Assembly (NCBI GenBank): GCA_902799385.1
Contig: CADCAK010000009.1
Location: forward strand, 1 to 54,206
Direction of reading: 5' to 3'
Source of the DNA: an uncultured bacterium
GTDB taxonomy: Bacteria; Verrucomicrobiota; Kiritimatiellia; RFP12; UBA1067
Length of the DNA: 54,206 nt
Part shown: positions 9,984 through 18,597 of the stretch, in pieces
Numbering within the stretch: position 1 is the first letter of the stretch
How the letters are laid out: every line of letters begins with the position of its first letter
Program-made: the position numbers and the translations under genes
Notes under the pieces: generated by a model
Database searches by the model: none
Told to the model about the DNA's origin: nothing
The model's input: only the letters and a program-made list of their open reading frames with translations

Positions 9984-11119
9984 TCACCTCACACCGCCAA
10001 CTGCAGATTCAATGTCGGCGATACTCGGAAGGTCGCTTGCAATCTCCTTTGGCAGAATCTCGCTGATGCGATATTCGGAAACGCCAATGGGTTGTTGCGA
10101 TGACTCAAGCGCCCATTTAACCATCGTGTTGTCCTTCGTCTTGCAGACAAGAAGCCCAATGGTCGGCCCGTGCGTCGACTTCTTAAGGATGTGATTAACC
10201 GCAGAGACATAAAGCCCCAACTGCCCAAGATGATCTGCCTCGAACTCTGCAGCCTTGACTTCCACCACGACATATCGGTTGAGGTTCATGTTGAAGAAAA
10301 GCAAGTCGGCTATTACCTCTTTCGCTCCTACTTGTAGATGGTATTCGCGGCCGACAAGCATAAAACCCTGCCCCAACTCCAAAAGGAACTTTTCGATATG
10401 CGCCATCATCGCGTCCTTCAATTCCTTTTCGCGATACTTGGGCGTGAGTGCGATAAAGTCAAAGCAGTATGGATCTTTCGTCATCTCCTGGGCAAGATCG
10501 CTATCGGCCGCAGGCAAGGCAACTGCAAAATTCGTCACCGCCATGCCCTGCCGCTCGCAGAGACTCGTATCCATAAAGTGCATCAGCACCGCCCGGCTCC
10601 AGCCATTCTTGATAATCTCGCGGACATAGAACATGGCCTTGTCAGGTTCCTTTCGGAACTTATCAATAAGGCACTTGTGATGCCCCCAGGCACATGAAAT
10701 ATGGGGGAATCCATTTCTTCCCCAACCTGGGGAGAAATTACGTTCCCAACTTGAGAACCAATTAGCGTTTGATTCAATTCAGCACCAGCTTTGGGCAATT
10801 TTTCATGCTTGGTCAATTCTTCCCCAAGCTGGGGAAAAATTACAATATGCGAGTAAAGCAAATAGAAATATCGAATATAATTTAAATTTGTAATAGAAAA
10901 GCACTCTGCGTCCGGCATCTGCATTTTGAGGTCAACGCTAAGTCGCTTGAGGAATCCGCTACCCCACGGCTGGTCTTTTTCCATGCGGACGATATCGCGC
11001 CCAAGACCAAAGTAGAACTTCAGCATCTCGGTGTTGACTGCAACCGCCGCCTTTATCTGGCTTTGACGATATCGTTTGGATATCTCGCCTAGCCAACCAT
11101 TATATCCCTCCAAGCTCAT
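9984..11119 (-). pseudogene. DUF1016 (YhcG-type PD-(D/E)xK nuclease), frameshifted
   Basis: Two overlapping frames together make one DUF1016 protein. The N-terminal domain (about 11119-10700: QIKAAVAVNTEMLKFYFGLGRDIV, SITNLNYIRYFYLLY) is in one frame. The rest (CAWGHHKCLIDKF, NGWSRAVLMHFM, then the nuclease core with ADLLFFNMNLNRYVVVEVKAAEF) is in another. Adding one C to the C5 run at 10703-10707 (minus strand) restores a single frame. DUF1016 proteins are nucleases linked to phage defence or DNA repair. The likely start is the ATG at 11119, six bases from the -10 box. The middle of the gene carries two 27-base direct repeats. A sequencing error is possible. Confidence 0.78.
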
Positions 11120-11125
11120 AGGCAT

Positions 11126-11134
11126 ATTATACCA
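11126..11134 (-). promoter_or_regulatory. extended -10 promoter of the DUF1016 pseudogene
   Basis: TGGTATAAT on the minus strand. The first usable ATG (11119) begins six bases after the -10 box, so the transcript would start at or next to the codon (leaderless). Confidence 0.6.
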
Positions 11135-11202
11135 TTCCTTTCGCTTCGCGCTGCTAAATCAAGAAAAGCATCCTCTGATACTCAACGATCTTGTCACAAT
11201 GA

Positions 11203-12774
11203 TCATCTCCTCGGCTTCCCTTGAGACAATGATATGTCGTCAAATGTCATCGTTGCTCCGTCGATTTCGATGCATGAGACATCATGCGTCCACTCACCTT
11301 TGACGCCGAGAAGTGCCTCGCCCTTCACACCGGAGCCAAGGCAGACATGCTCGATGACGTTGACGACATTACGGAAGTCATCGAACTCGCCATAAGTGCC
11401 CGCTGAAAGAAGTGCGACACGCGTGCCCTCAGGATAAACGCCGCGGGCAGCCATCCATTCCTTTAGCTGTTCCGCGTTGACCTTCGCGATAGACTTGACG
11501 TTTGGCCGCTCGCCGACCTTGCGCGGACGTATCCAGCCGGGCGTCCGCCGTTCGGAGGTGGAGGTGGAAGTTTTCGGCTTCGGCGCAGCTGACTTCTCGC
11601 CGCTCGGCCTCACCTGCGCGTCGCCGCGCATGTTCGCCGCCTCGACCAGACGCAACATCCATTCATGCGGAACATCGTCATCACCGAGCCGCGCCATTTC
11701 CGACAGCCTCGCACCAAGGTCCTCAAGCCTGTGGTTGCGGCGCTCCAGCTCGCGAAGCTTCGCGTTGAGCTTTCCCCAGACTTTCCGCGCAGACTCGCCG
11801 ACGCGCGCCATAAGCCTGACAAGTTTTCCGTCCATGCCGTAGAAGTCCTCGGCATCCGCGAGCAGCACGGCAGCATCTGGGATCCTCATCGTCGCGATGT
11901 GACGAAAGCGCGACGCCTCATCTTGCAGCTTCTCGGCGCACGCGCGCCAACGCGCCGCGTGGCAGTCGCGCCGCAGCTCCGTGATGTCGCGAAGGATGTC
12001 CTCGCGCATCACGCCGAAACGGCGTCCGAAACGCTCCAGAAAAAGCCCCAGTTCCTGCACAACGGGCTTCGCATCGTCAGCGCCGAACTCTAAGACGCCA
12101 AAGGCAAGGAGTCGCAGGTTGAGCTCCTGCAGTGTCTTCGCGGTCGCCGCGACGTTGCGTCCCATGCGGTCGGCTCGATACAGGATGTCGCTCGCGGCGT
12201 CATAGTCGACGAGTCCGGGGCTCATCTTCCGCACCATGCGCCTAAGCTCCGCGAGGAGCGAGCGCTGGATGTCGAGGAGGTTTCCCGTCTCATCGCCACC
12301 GGACGGATCGAGGTCGTGCGCACGCCGCTCATTGAGCCATTCGACAAACGCCACCGCGTCGTCGCAGAGCTTGTAGCGGAACTTCGTGCGGCGCGTGTCG
12401 CGGTAGCCGCGCAGACGCTCCTTCTCGATGCGCTCCTCGACGAGCCCCCATTCCTTCAGCTGGCGGATGTCGGACTTGAACGCGGTGCGCGCGGCGGGCG
12501 AGGCGTCCTCGCCGCACACCGCCGTCTCGATGTCTTCGTGTAGCGGCTCCGGCTCGTGACGCTTGCGGAAATCGACAAACGCCCTCAGGCACGCCACGTA
12601 CTCAGCGGCGCGCTCGCTCGCAAGAAGGCTTCCAAGCGTGGTGGCGCGTTTTTCCAAAAGCATGCGCGTGTCGTCAACGAGCGGAGAGTCGATCAATGCA
12701 ATCGGGACAGACGGACTTGTCACGTCCGTCGCCACGAACAGATCCTCCACCGCGCTCTCGCCGCGACGCCTCAC
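11203..12774 (-). CDS. jetA: Wadjet-like JetA subunit (kleisin/MukF-like)
   Basis: A 523-residue protein with an N-terminal winged-helix region. The stretch DIRQLKEWGLVEERIEKERL followed by RRTKFRYKLCDDAVAFVEWL has the layout of DUF2397/MukF-type kleisins. A helical middle (about residues 165-370) and a low-complexity SAAPKPKTSTSTSE linker lead to a short C-terminal domain. In Wadjet systems JetA bridges the SMC-like dimer that extrudes plasmid DNA before cleavage. It starts with GTG overlapping the jetD stop (GTGA). Its place at the end of the operon is unusual, since jetA is normally first. Family identity rests on fold-like pattern and context. Confidence 0.72.
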   Translation of the reverse strand: MRRRGESAVEDLFVATDVTSPSVPIALIDSPLVDDTRMLLEKRATTLGSLLASERAAEYVACLRAFVDFRKRHEPEPLHEDIETAVCGEDASPAARTAFKSDIRQLKEWGLVEERIEKERLRGYRDTRRTKFRYKLCDDAVAFVEWLNERRAHDLDPSGGDETGNLLDIQRSLLAELRRMVRKMSPGLVDYDAASDILYRADRMGRNVAATAKTLQELNLRLLAFGVLEFGADDAKPVVQELGLFLERFGRRFGVMREDILRDITELRRDCHAARWRACAEKLQDEASRFRHIATMRIPDAAVLLADAEDFYGMDGKLVRLMARVGESARKVWGKLNAKLRELERRNHRLEDLGARLSEMARLGDDDVPHEWMLRLVEAANMRGDAQVRPSGEKSAAPKPKTSTSTSERRTPGWIRPRKVGERPNVKSIAKVNAEQLKEWMAARGVYPEGTRVALLSAGTYGEFDDFRNVVNVIEHVCLGSGVKGEALLGVKGEWTHDVSCIEIDGATMTFDDISLSQGKPRR

Positions 12775-13988
12775 TTCCTTTTGCCCTCCTTGCCAAGAAT
12801 CGACTTAAACGATTCCTGCTCGACCCAATAGCCCTTGACGGAAAGGGACTTCACATCATCCACGTACTTGAAGTCTGGTTTGTTTGCCGCAAATGCCCAT
12901 ACGCGCCGACGCTGGTCGGCGTCCATTTCGATTCCGTCTTCCGGACACGACCGTGCAAGAACTTCAGATGCGACGACACGAACAACTTTTATCGCGTTTG
13001 AAACTTCTTTCGCAATGCGGAACCCATCAAGATCAGCATCGCCTTCGTGAATGCATACGATACCAGCCTCGCCAAGCTTGTGCAGGAACACCTTAACGGC
13101 AAGGCCTGGATACCCGGCGGTATAGACGCACGGAACGTTACACGCAACCATCTGCGCAAAAGGCGCGGCGTTCTCGCTCGTCACGACTTCGTTTTTATCG
13201 CCGCCCCATTCGACCGACCTGATGTCAAGGACGGTTTCCAGTGGAAGTTGGGCCGCCATCCCACGAGCGAAGAACCGATCTGCAAAGTCGAACACGGAGT
13301 CGTCCTTCAGCGTTATAACGACCGGAGCGGAAAACACAACCGATCTAGTGTACGGATTATCCACTATATTTGCCCCTTCAAGAACAAGGCTTTCATCGTC
13401 AGGGGTTTGACTTTGAGCCGTGGCAAGTATGAGAACCAGCTGGCGACGCAAGGCGCCGGATCGTAGCTTCTTGCTGTCGTTGAACCAGTTGGATCCGAGC
13501 TGCGAGAGTGTCGTTATGATACCGCATTCCTCTGAGGAAAAATGCTCTATGAGGCACTTGAATAGCTTCAACCAGTCATGTCGGTTCTCACGTTTAGCTA
13601 CAAAGCGCGCGATTTCATCCTTGGCAGCCAAACAGTCTATGAAGCCCGCCTTATCCGGCATCAACAACTTCAGCCGCGCAAAAACATCCTCGTCTTCATC
13701 ACACACGGTCTTCTCGGCGACACCGAGAACACCGAGGAGCCCGCGCCATTCGCTTGGTTCGCGCAGCGGCTGCATGACGGAGATATAGACTCGCCCATCC
13801 GCCGCGCGCTGGCCGACTGTCCCGAAAAGACCCTCCAGCTCACGCTGCGCGGCATAGTCGAGTCCCGTTGCCGAGAACGTCTCCGGCAGCTTCTTGCCAG
13901 CCGCCGCCCGCTTCGCGAGCCTCACCAGCACCGGTTTTATCACCGGCGAGCGCGCTATCGCTTGCGAAACCCTGTCTTTTGTTATCAT
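12771..13988 (-). CDS. jetD: Wadjet-like JetD subunit (Toprim nuclease)
   Basis: A 405-residue protein when started at the ATG at 13986-13988. The C-terminal half carries a Toprim-type site: a glutamate in VTSENAAPFAQM and the acidic motif HEGDADLDGFRIAKEV, as in the DUF2220/DUF2399 domains of JetD and related to Spo11/TopoVI-A. JetD cuts plasmid DNA caught by the JetABC motor. The N-terminal half matches the helical arm domain of such proteins only in general layout. The start overlaps the jetC stop by one base (TGATG) and the stop overlaps jetA by four, so it is translationally coupled on both sides. Confidence 0.82.
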   Translation of the reverse strand: MITKDRVSQAIARSPVIKPVLVRLAKRAAAGKKLPETFSATGLDYAAQRELEGLFGTVGQRAADGRVYISVMQPLREPSEWRGLLGVLGVAEKTVCDEDEDVFARLKLLMPDKAGFIDCLAAKDEIARFVAKRENRHDWLKLFKCLIEHFSSEECGIITTLSQLGSNWFNDSKKLRSGALRRQLVLILATAQSQTPDDESLVLEGANIVDNPYTRSVVFSAPVVITLKDDSVFDFADRFFARGMAAQLPLETVLDIRSVEWGGDKNEVVTSENAAPFAQMVACNVPCVYTAGYPGLAVKVFLHKLGEAGIVCIHEGDADLDGFRIAKEVSNAIKVVRVVASEVLARSCPEDGIEMDADQRRRVWAFAANKPDFKYVDDVKSLSVKGYWVEQESFKSILGKEGKRK

Positions 13989-16900
13989 CACCTTGTCTCC
14001 TCCATGACCGTCATGCCGACATCGGGAGCACCATCGCCAAGAAGATCGCTCTGCGTTGCGACGTTCCGCCAAACAATCGGACTTAAATGCACGTCGAGAT
14101 TTTCATCCTTTACGACGATGAGCGAGACAGAGTGCTTGATTTCGCGTTTCACGCCATCCTGGTCCGGAGACGAGACGAAAAGCTGCAACCCTAGGTCGTC
14201 AGCAAACGACAGTAGTTGGTCGCGACGCGACGCGTCGATTCCGTAGAACGCCTCATCGAAGAGGATCGGCGCGGACTTCGGCGGATCCTGATCGCCGCTC
14301 CCGTGGTAAAGAAACTCCGCGACAGTCAATATGAGCAGGTAGTTAGGCACCGCCTGCTCACCACCAGACCCCATGCTCTTTACCCGCCGGTCGATGACGC
14401 GCCCTTCCTCGTTTTCGGTCAACACCTTCAGCTCGAACTTGAACCAGTTCCGATAGTCGAAGATGGCCGGCACGGAATCGACGTCTGCGTTCAGTATCCC
14501 GTCGCGATGCTGCTCCAGGCACTCGCGCAGCTCGTCCTTCTCGTCGCCCGAGCCAAGCGATGCGCCACGCCGGACGAGCGCTACGAATGATTCGTACTCC
14601 GGCTCGCCAGTGAGAGCGAAATCGTAGCGGTTCGACCCGAACTTGCGTCCAGCGAGCTTCCGCTTAATGCGCCCCGCGAGGTCGGTTATCCGCAAGAGGT
14701 CCTTGTAAAGCTCCATCATCACATCGCCCAGGAATATCCGCTCGAACACCTCGCGGTTCTTCTGGCTAATGACATCGTTCAGTTCCGCCAGCCGCCGCGT
14801 CTCGTCCGCAAGCACATCGTCCAGCTCGACCCCGCGCCTGTCCGAGATCCTGTTCGCAGCCCTATCGAACGCGAAAAGATACGCCGCGCCCGCCGCCGCA
14901 CGAATCTTCTGCTCAATCTTGGTTTCCGCCGCGCTCGCCTCGCCAATCGTCTTCTCGCGAATCTCCGAAAGCGATATCTCGCCTCGGTCCGGGAGAAGTT
15001 CCTCGACAAATCGTTCGACGTCAATGCCATCAGGAATCTTTCCGTCAAACGCCGCAGCGGCATTCGCGGCGGTCTGTTCGGAAGCCGCCTTCTCCGCAAG
15101 AAACTCCTCGCGCCTTTTCACTAGTTCGTCTAGCCTGCTCGCGAGACCGCCGATCTGCCGCGTCAGCGCCTCGTACTCGGACTCTTTCTTGCGCCGCGCA
15201 TTCTCCGCCGACGCAATCCTCTTCTCCAGCGTCCCGTCAATTCCAGCCGCCCGCATCTTGAGCCGGATATCCTCCAGCTCGTCTCGCACCGCCTCGTGCT
15301 CACGCATGCGCTCCTCGGACACTGCTGCCGCGCGCACCTTTAGGTCGTTCGCGTGCGCAAGCGCCGTCGCGGCATCCCGCACGGACTCCGCCATCCGCCG
15401 CGCCGCGCGCTCGGCTTCATCCAGCACCGTTGCAAATGCCTTGACCGCCGCAAGCGCGGACTCTGCCGCGGCAAGCGACTTCTCCAGCGTCTTCAATTCC
15501 TTCTCCGCCGCCGAGAGCCGCGCCTCCAGCTCGCGCTCCTGCCGCACCTGTTCAGCCGCCCTGAACTTCTTGCCAATTAGACGCGGCTTCGCGTCCGCGA
15601 GCAGTCCCTCGCGCATGCGGAACTCCTGCGTCTTCGTGCCGAGGAAGTCTCCGTCCGTCGGCCCCGTCTTCGCGGCAAGGTGTAGCGCGAGAAGCTTCAC
15701 GACCTCGACGTCCGACTCCTCGAACGAGATGAATTTCCCGAGCCACGGCGCGATGTCGTTGACGTTCACGTCGTCAAGTTTTCCGCGAACGGCGACGGAC
15801 TGCGCGCCGCCTTCGCGCCACGCGATTCGACGCACGGCGTCTGCATCCTGCGCCGAGACGAGCCACGTCGCAAGGAACTCCTCACCCGCAAGCTGCTCGA
15901 CAAGCGCTACATGGCGCGCGTCGCATCCGGACGCCGGCTCCAGGAGTTCGTAAACGCCAGAAGCGCGAAGCATCGAGTTCCTGATCTCTTCGCGAGCCGC
16001 CGCAAATCCTGCAATCTCCGGCATCGCCTCGCCGCGCCTGCGGAGTGCGTCAAGTTTGCCGCGGAGAGCGTCCGCGTCCACGGAGCGGGACTCAACCTCG
16101 CGCACAAGCCGCCGAACCTCGTCCGCCTTCGCTTCGCGTGCGGAAGACATCTTGTCCTTCACGGACTCAAACGCGTCTGCGAAATCTCCGTCTCCCGCCG
16201 CGAACAATTCATCCGCCAACTCTCCGACTGCAATCCCGCACGCCTTTCCCCCGCGTTGCAGCGCCTCGCCCGCCTTGCGCAGAACGGACGCCCTCTCTGT
16301 CCGCGCCTCGCTCGCGCGTTTCGAAAGCTCCGCGATCTTCCGTTCCTCTTCGGCAAGCGCCGCCTTCGCGTCCGACGCCTTGCGTACGGCCTGCACGCTC
16401 CTGAGCGCGGCAGCTTTCTCGCGCTCAATGAGGCCCGAAGAATCCTTGGCACGAAGTTCCTGTATGCGAACGCCCTGCGACTCTGCCTCGTCCTTCGCGG
16501 CGCGCGCCTTTGACTCAAGATTCGTCCGCTCACTCTCGCCAGCCGCGATAGCGTCGCCGCAACGCGCGGCGGACGCGTCGGCCTCACGCATCCTAGCGTC
16601 TGCTTCAAACCAGTCGATGGCGTGACGTTTGAGGCGCAGGGTCTCGAGCTTACGCCGCTCGCCTTGCAAGTCTCGAAGATACTCCGCGCGTTCGTCGATC
16701 TGCTCAAGGCGCCCCTTGCTTTCCTCTAGTTCACGTAGTCCCTTCAAAAGCGGCTCAAACGTGTCACGGCGCGGCTCTTCGAGAAGCTGGCGGAAGAGGT
16801 CGTTGTAATTCGCCGCCTTCGCCGCGATTTCTCGGTATGCCTTGCCCGTGCGGAGAAGTTTGCAGACGTCCGCGTACTTCAGTTCGCCGCCGAAGAGACG

Positions 16901-17461
16901 TGCGCCGACAGCCTCGGCATAGTCGCTGATGTGCGAGTAGTAGCGTCCGCCGGCAAGTTCGCCGAATGCGCGCTTGAACTCACCCTGCGTCGCAGGACGC
17001 TCCATGCCGTTCTCGCCCTTGACCGTGAGCGGAAGGTCTGCGGCCTTGACAGACGCGATGCCGCCCCAGCGCTCATATGCGATGTCCATTCCCGTCGCAG
17101 AAATGCCGACCGCGAGCGAACAGATCTTGCCCGTGGAAGACGTCAGCTCTAGAGCGGCGTAGGTAATCCCCGACTCTTTCTCGGTGCGTCCCGTCACGGC
17201 GTTGTAGCGAAGGACAATTCCCTGGAAGGAGCGTCCACCGGAATCCTTAGCGCCCGCGACGCGCGCCGCCGCGTTGAACTCCATCTCGCGTCCCGAGCTT
17301 AGCACGAGGTGAATGGCGTCGAGGATCGTCGTCTTGCCAGAACCGTTGTCGCCCAGCAGGAACAGATGCCCGCCCTCGGGAATCTCAATCGTCGTCGTCC
17401 CGAGGTTATGAAACTCCACAAGCCTCACGGCTGTGATCTTGTAACTCTCTTGCAGTTTCAT
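13988..17461 (-). CDS. jetC: Wadjet-like JetC, SMC/MukB-like ATPase
   Basis: A 1157-residue ATPase. Walker A is at residues 37-45 (GDNGSGKTT). Long alanine/glutamate/arginine-rich coiled coils fill about residues 270-850, with a hinge-like region near 530-590. The ABC signature SMGSGGEQ and Walker B APILFDEAFYGID lie near the C-terminus. This head-coil-hinge-coil-head plan is that of SMC/MukB/JetC motors. The start is the ATG at 17459-17461, overlapping the jetB stop (ATGA); an upstream in-frame start would run into jetB. JetC is the DNA-extruding motor of Wadjet, which restricts circular plasmids. Confidence 0.9.
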   Translation of the reverse strand: MKLQESYKITAVRLVEFHNLGTTTIEIPEGGHLFLLGDNGSGKTTILDAIHLVLSSGREMEFNAAARVAGAKDSGGRSFQGIVLRYNAVTGRTEKESGITYAALELTSSTGKICSLAVGISATGMDIAYERWGGIASVKAADLPLTVKGENGMERPATQGEFKRAFGELAGGRYYSHISDYAEAVGARLFGGELKYADVCKLLRTGKAYREIAAKAANYNDLFRQLLEEPRRDTFEPLLKGLRELEESKGRLEQIDERAEYLRDLQGERRKLETLRLKRHAIDWFEADARMREADASAARCGDAIAAGESERTNLESKARAAKDEAESQGVRIQELRAKDSSGLIEREKAAALRSVQAVRKASDAKAALAEEERKIAELSKRASEARTERASVLRKAGEALQRGGKACGIAVGELADELFAAGDGDFADAFESVKDKMSSAREAKADEVRRLVREVESRSVDADALRGKLDALRRRGEAMPEIAGFAAAREEIRNSMLRASGVYELLEPASGCDARHVALVEQLAGEEFLATWLVSAQDADAVRRIAWREGGAQSVAVRGKLDDVNVNDIAPWLGKFISFEESDVEVVKLLALHLAAKTGPTDGDFLGTKTQEFRMREGLLADAKPRLIGKKFRAAEQVRQERELEARLSAAEKELKTLEKSLAAAESALAAVKAFATVLDEAERAARRMAESVRDAATALAHANDLKVRAAAVSEERMREHEAVRDELEDIRLKMRAAGIDGTLEKRIASAENARRKKESEYEALTRQIGGLASRLDELVKRREEFLAEKAASEQTAANAAAAFDGKIPDGIDVERFVEELLPDRGEISLSEIREKTIGEASAAETKIEQKIRAAAGAAYLFAFDRAANRISDRRGVELDDVLADETRRLAELNDVISQKNREVFERIFLGDVMMELYKDLLRITDLAGRIKRKLAGRKFGSNRYDFALTGEPEYESFVALVRRGASLGSGDEKDELRECLEQHRDGILNADVDSVPAIFDYRNWFKFELKVLTENEEGRVIDRRVKSMGSGGEQAVPNYLLILTVAEFLYHGSGDQDPPKSAPILFDEAFYGIDASRRDQLLSFADDLGLQLFVSSPDQDGVKREIKHSVSLIVVKDENLDVHLSPIVWRNVATQSDLLGDGAPDVGMTVMEETR

Positions 17462-18108
17462 TTCGGCGTCTCCTCCTTCTCCGCCGCAATCGGTTCGGCG
17501 AGCTGGGCGGCCTGATAGTGCCACATAGCTGGGAGGCACTCGAAGATCGTGTCGGACTCGCTCACGCTGTCGTCCGCCGAAGGTCTCACCTTTTGCAAAA
17601 ACCGATACCGGACAAGCGTCGGCATGATGTCGCGGAGAACCTGCCGTACGCGCTCATCGGTGTAACCGTCTCGCTTCTCCGGGAGGAGCGCGCGGAATCG
17701 TCCGGCGGCATACTCCAACAGATCACCGAAGCGGAAGCGCAGGTTGTCGCGGTCATCGGCCGCCACACCCTGCTCGCGGCACTCTCGCTCGAAGAACTCA
17801 AGAAGGACGAGAAACGCGATGCATTCGTCGCGCTTGGTGAAGGTGAACATGTCGCGGTTGGGAGTCGTGACCTTCTCGTTGTACCACTTCGGCTTGTAGA
17901 GACGTGCACACTTGTCGTCCATGACAAGCTCCCACCCGTAAAACTTGTCAAAGAACGCCGCGAACGCCTTTTTGTAGCGCATCAGCAAGAGGAAAAGACG
18001 TTCGTCGTCAGTCTTGTAAAAGTAGGGTGCCTCAAGCAGTATGTTCAGCACTGCTCGAACGCCCTGCGCCGAATGGTCACCCTTGTCAATCAGTTCTTCG
18101 ATCTTCAT
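17458..18108 (-). CDS. jetB: Wadjet-like JetB subunit (MukE-like winged helix)
   Basis: A 216-residue protein directly upstream of, and overlapping, the SMC-like gene. It is rich in aromatic and charged residues and shows the pattern FYGWELVMDDKCARLYKP ... DECIAFLVLLEFFERE ... VRQVLRDIMPTLVRYRFLQKV, which fits the small winged-helix JetB/MukE component. I cannot decide between the DUF4194, DUF2398 and DUF6063 families by eye. Its ATG overlaps the TGA of a short kinase-remnant frame (18105-18218). JetB binds JetA/JetC in known Wadjet complexes; the role here is inferred from operon position. Confidence 0.72.
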   Translation of the reverse strand: MKIEELIDKGDHSAQGVRAVLNILLEAPYFYKTDDERLFLLLMRYKKAFAAFFDKFYGWELVMDDKCARLYKPKWYNEKVTTPNRDMFTFTKRDECIAFLVLLEFFERECREQGVAADDRDNLRFRFGDLLEYAAGRFRALLPEKRDGYTDERVRQVLRDIMPTLVRYRFLQKVRPSADDSVSESDTIFECLPAMWHYQAAQLAEPIAAEKEETPK

Positions 18109-18218
18109 GCCGTGTTCCTTTTATCCGCACTTCCCGTAATTGTGCAATCGCACTTGCACAATTTCTTTCCAGTCGCATACCTCATATATCCAGCTATGTT
18201 GTTGGCATTGTCGATCAT
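18105..18218 (-). pseudogene. decayed 5' fragment of a Ser/Thr kinase gene (copy E)
   Basis: A 37-codon frame beginning MIDNANNIAGYMRY, which resembles the kinase start MIDNTINDDKTIAG...LAGRYHI seen best at 26190-26318. It has a good ribosome binding site (AGGGAGAAGCC), follows the winged-helix remnant by 10 bases, and its TGA overlaps the jetB start (ATGA). It may now work as a leader peptide that couples translation to jetB. Confidence 0.5.
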
Positions 18219-18267
18219 GGCTTCTCCCTCACGCCCTTTCGATTACCTCCCAATGCCCGCCTTTGTC
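18212..18267. repeat. 56-base direct repeat, copy 1
   Basis: Identical at 51 of 56 positions to 27951-28006. It spans the 3' end of a winged-helix coding sequence (VGADKGGHWEVIERA) and the ATG of the kinase remnant behind it. The copies are in the same orientation and about 9.7 kb apart. Confidence 0.85.
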
Positions 18268-18474
18268 CGCCCCCACACGTCTAAGTCTGCCTGTCGTCTT
18301 AAGCTCTCTTATGTTCTTTTCCACGCCGGAAATAGACAGTTTTGTGATTTCAGCCAATTCAGCAGTTGTTGCACTGGGATTTACAGAAAGATAGCCCAGT
18401 ATTTTCTCCTTACTTTTCTCCTTACCTTTCTCCTTACTTTTCTCCTTGTCTTCTAATTGTGCCTCGGGCCCCAT
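18229..18474 (-). pseudogene. winged-helix C-terminal fragment of a Fic/AlbA-type regulator
   Basis: The frame encodes a lysine/glutamate repeat linker and then a winged helix (SVNPSATTAELAEITKLSISGVEKNIRELK ... LRRVGADKGGHWEVI). This is the tail typical of Fic and AlbA_2 proteins in this region (compare 27968-28450). The N-terminal domain is missing, and the frame runs upstream toward the left end of the IS30 element. It may still make an 81-residue protein from the ATG at 18472-18474; a TGCTATAAT promoter-like site lies at 18569-18577. Most likely a remnant truncated by the IS insertion. Confidence 0.6.
18400..18447. repeat. four 12-base tandem repeats in the winged-helix linker
   Basis: Units of AAGGAGAAAAGT type (minus strand) encode the KEKSKEKGKEKSKEK linker. 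The unit length is a multiple of three, so copy changes would keep the frame. Confidence 0.8.
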
Positions 18475-18597
18475 TGTTTCGCCACTTTTTGCATCCCGCC
18501 ATCCAGTAGCCAGCGCAACACTAGCTGCGTAGCCCTGTGCTGACGAAGCTTTCTTGCTTTTTGTCGGTATTATAGCAGTTTTGGTTTGGGCTTGTAA

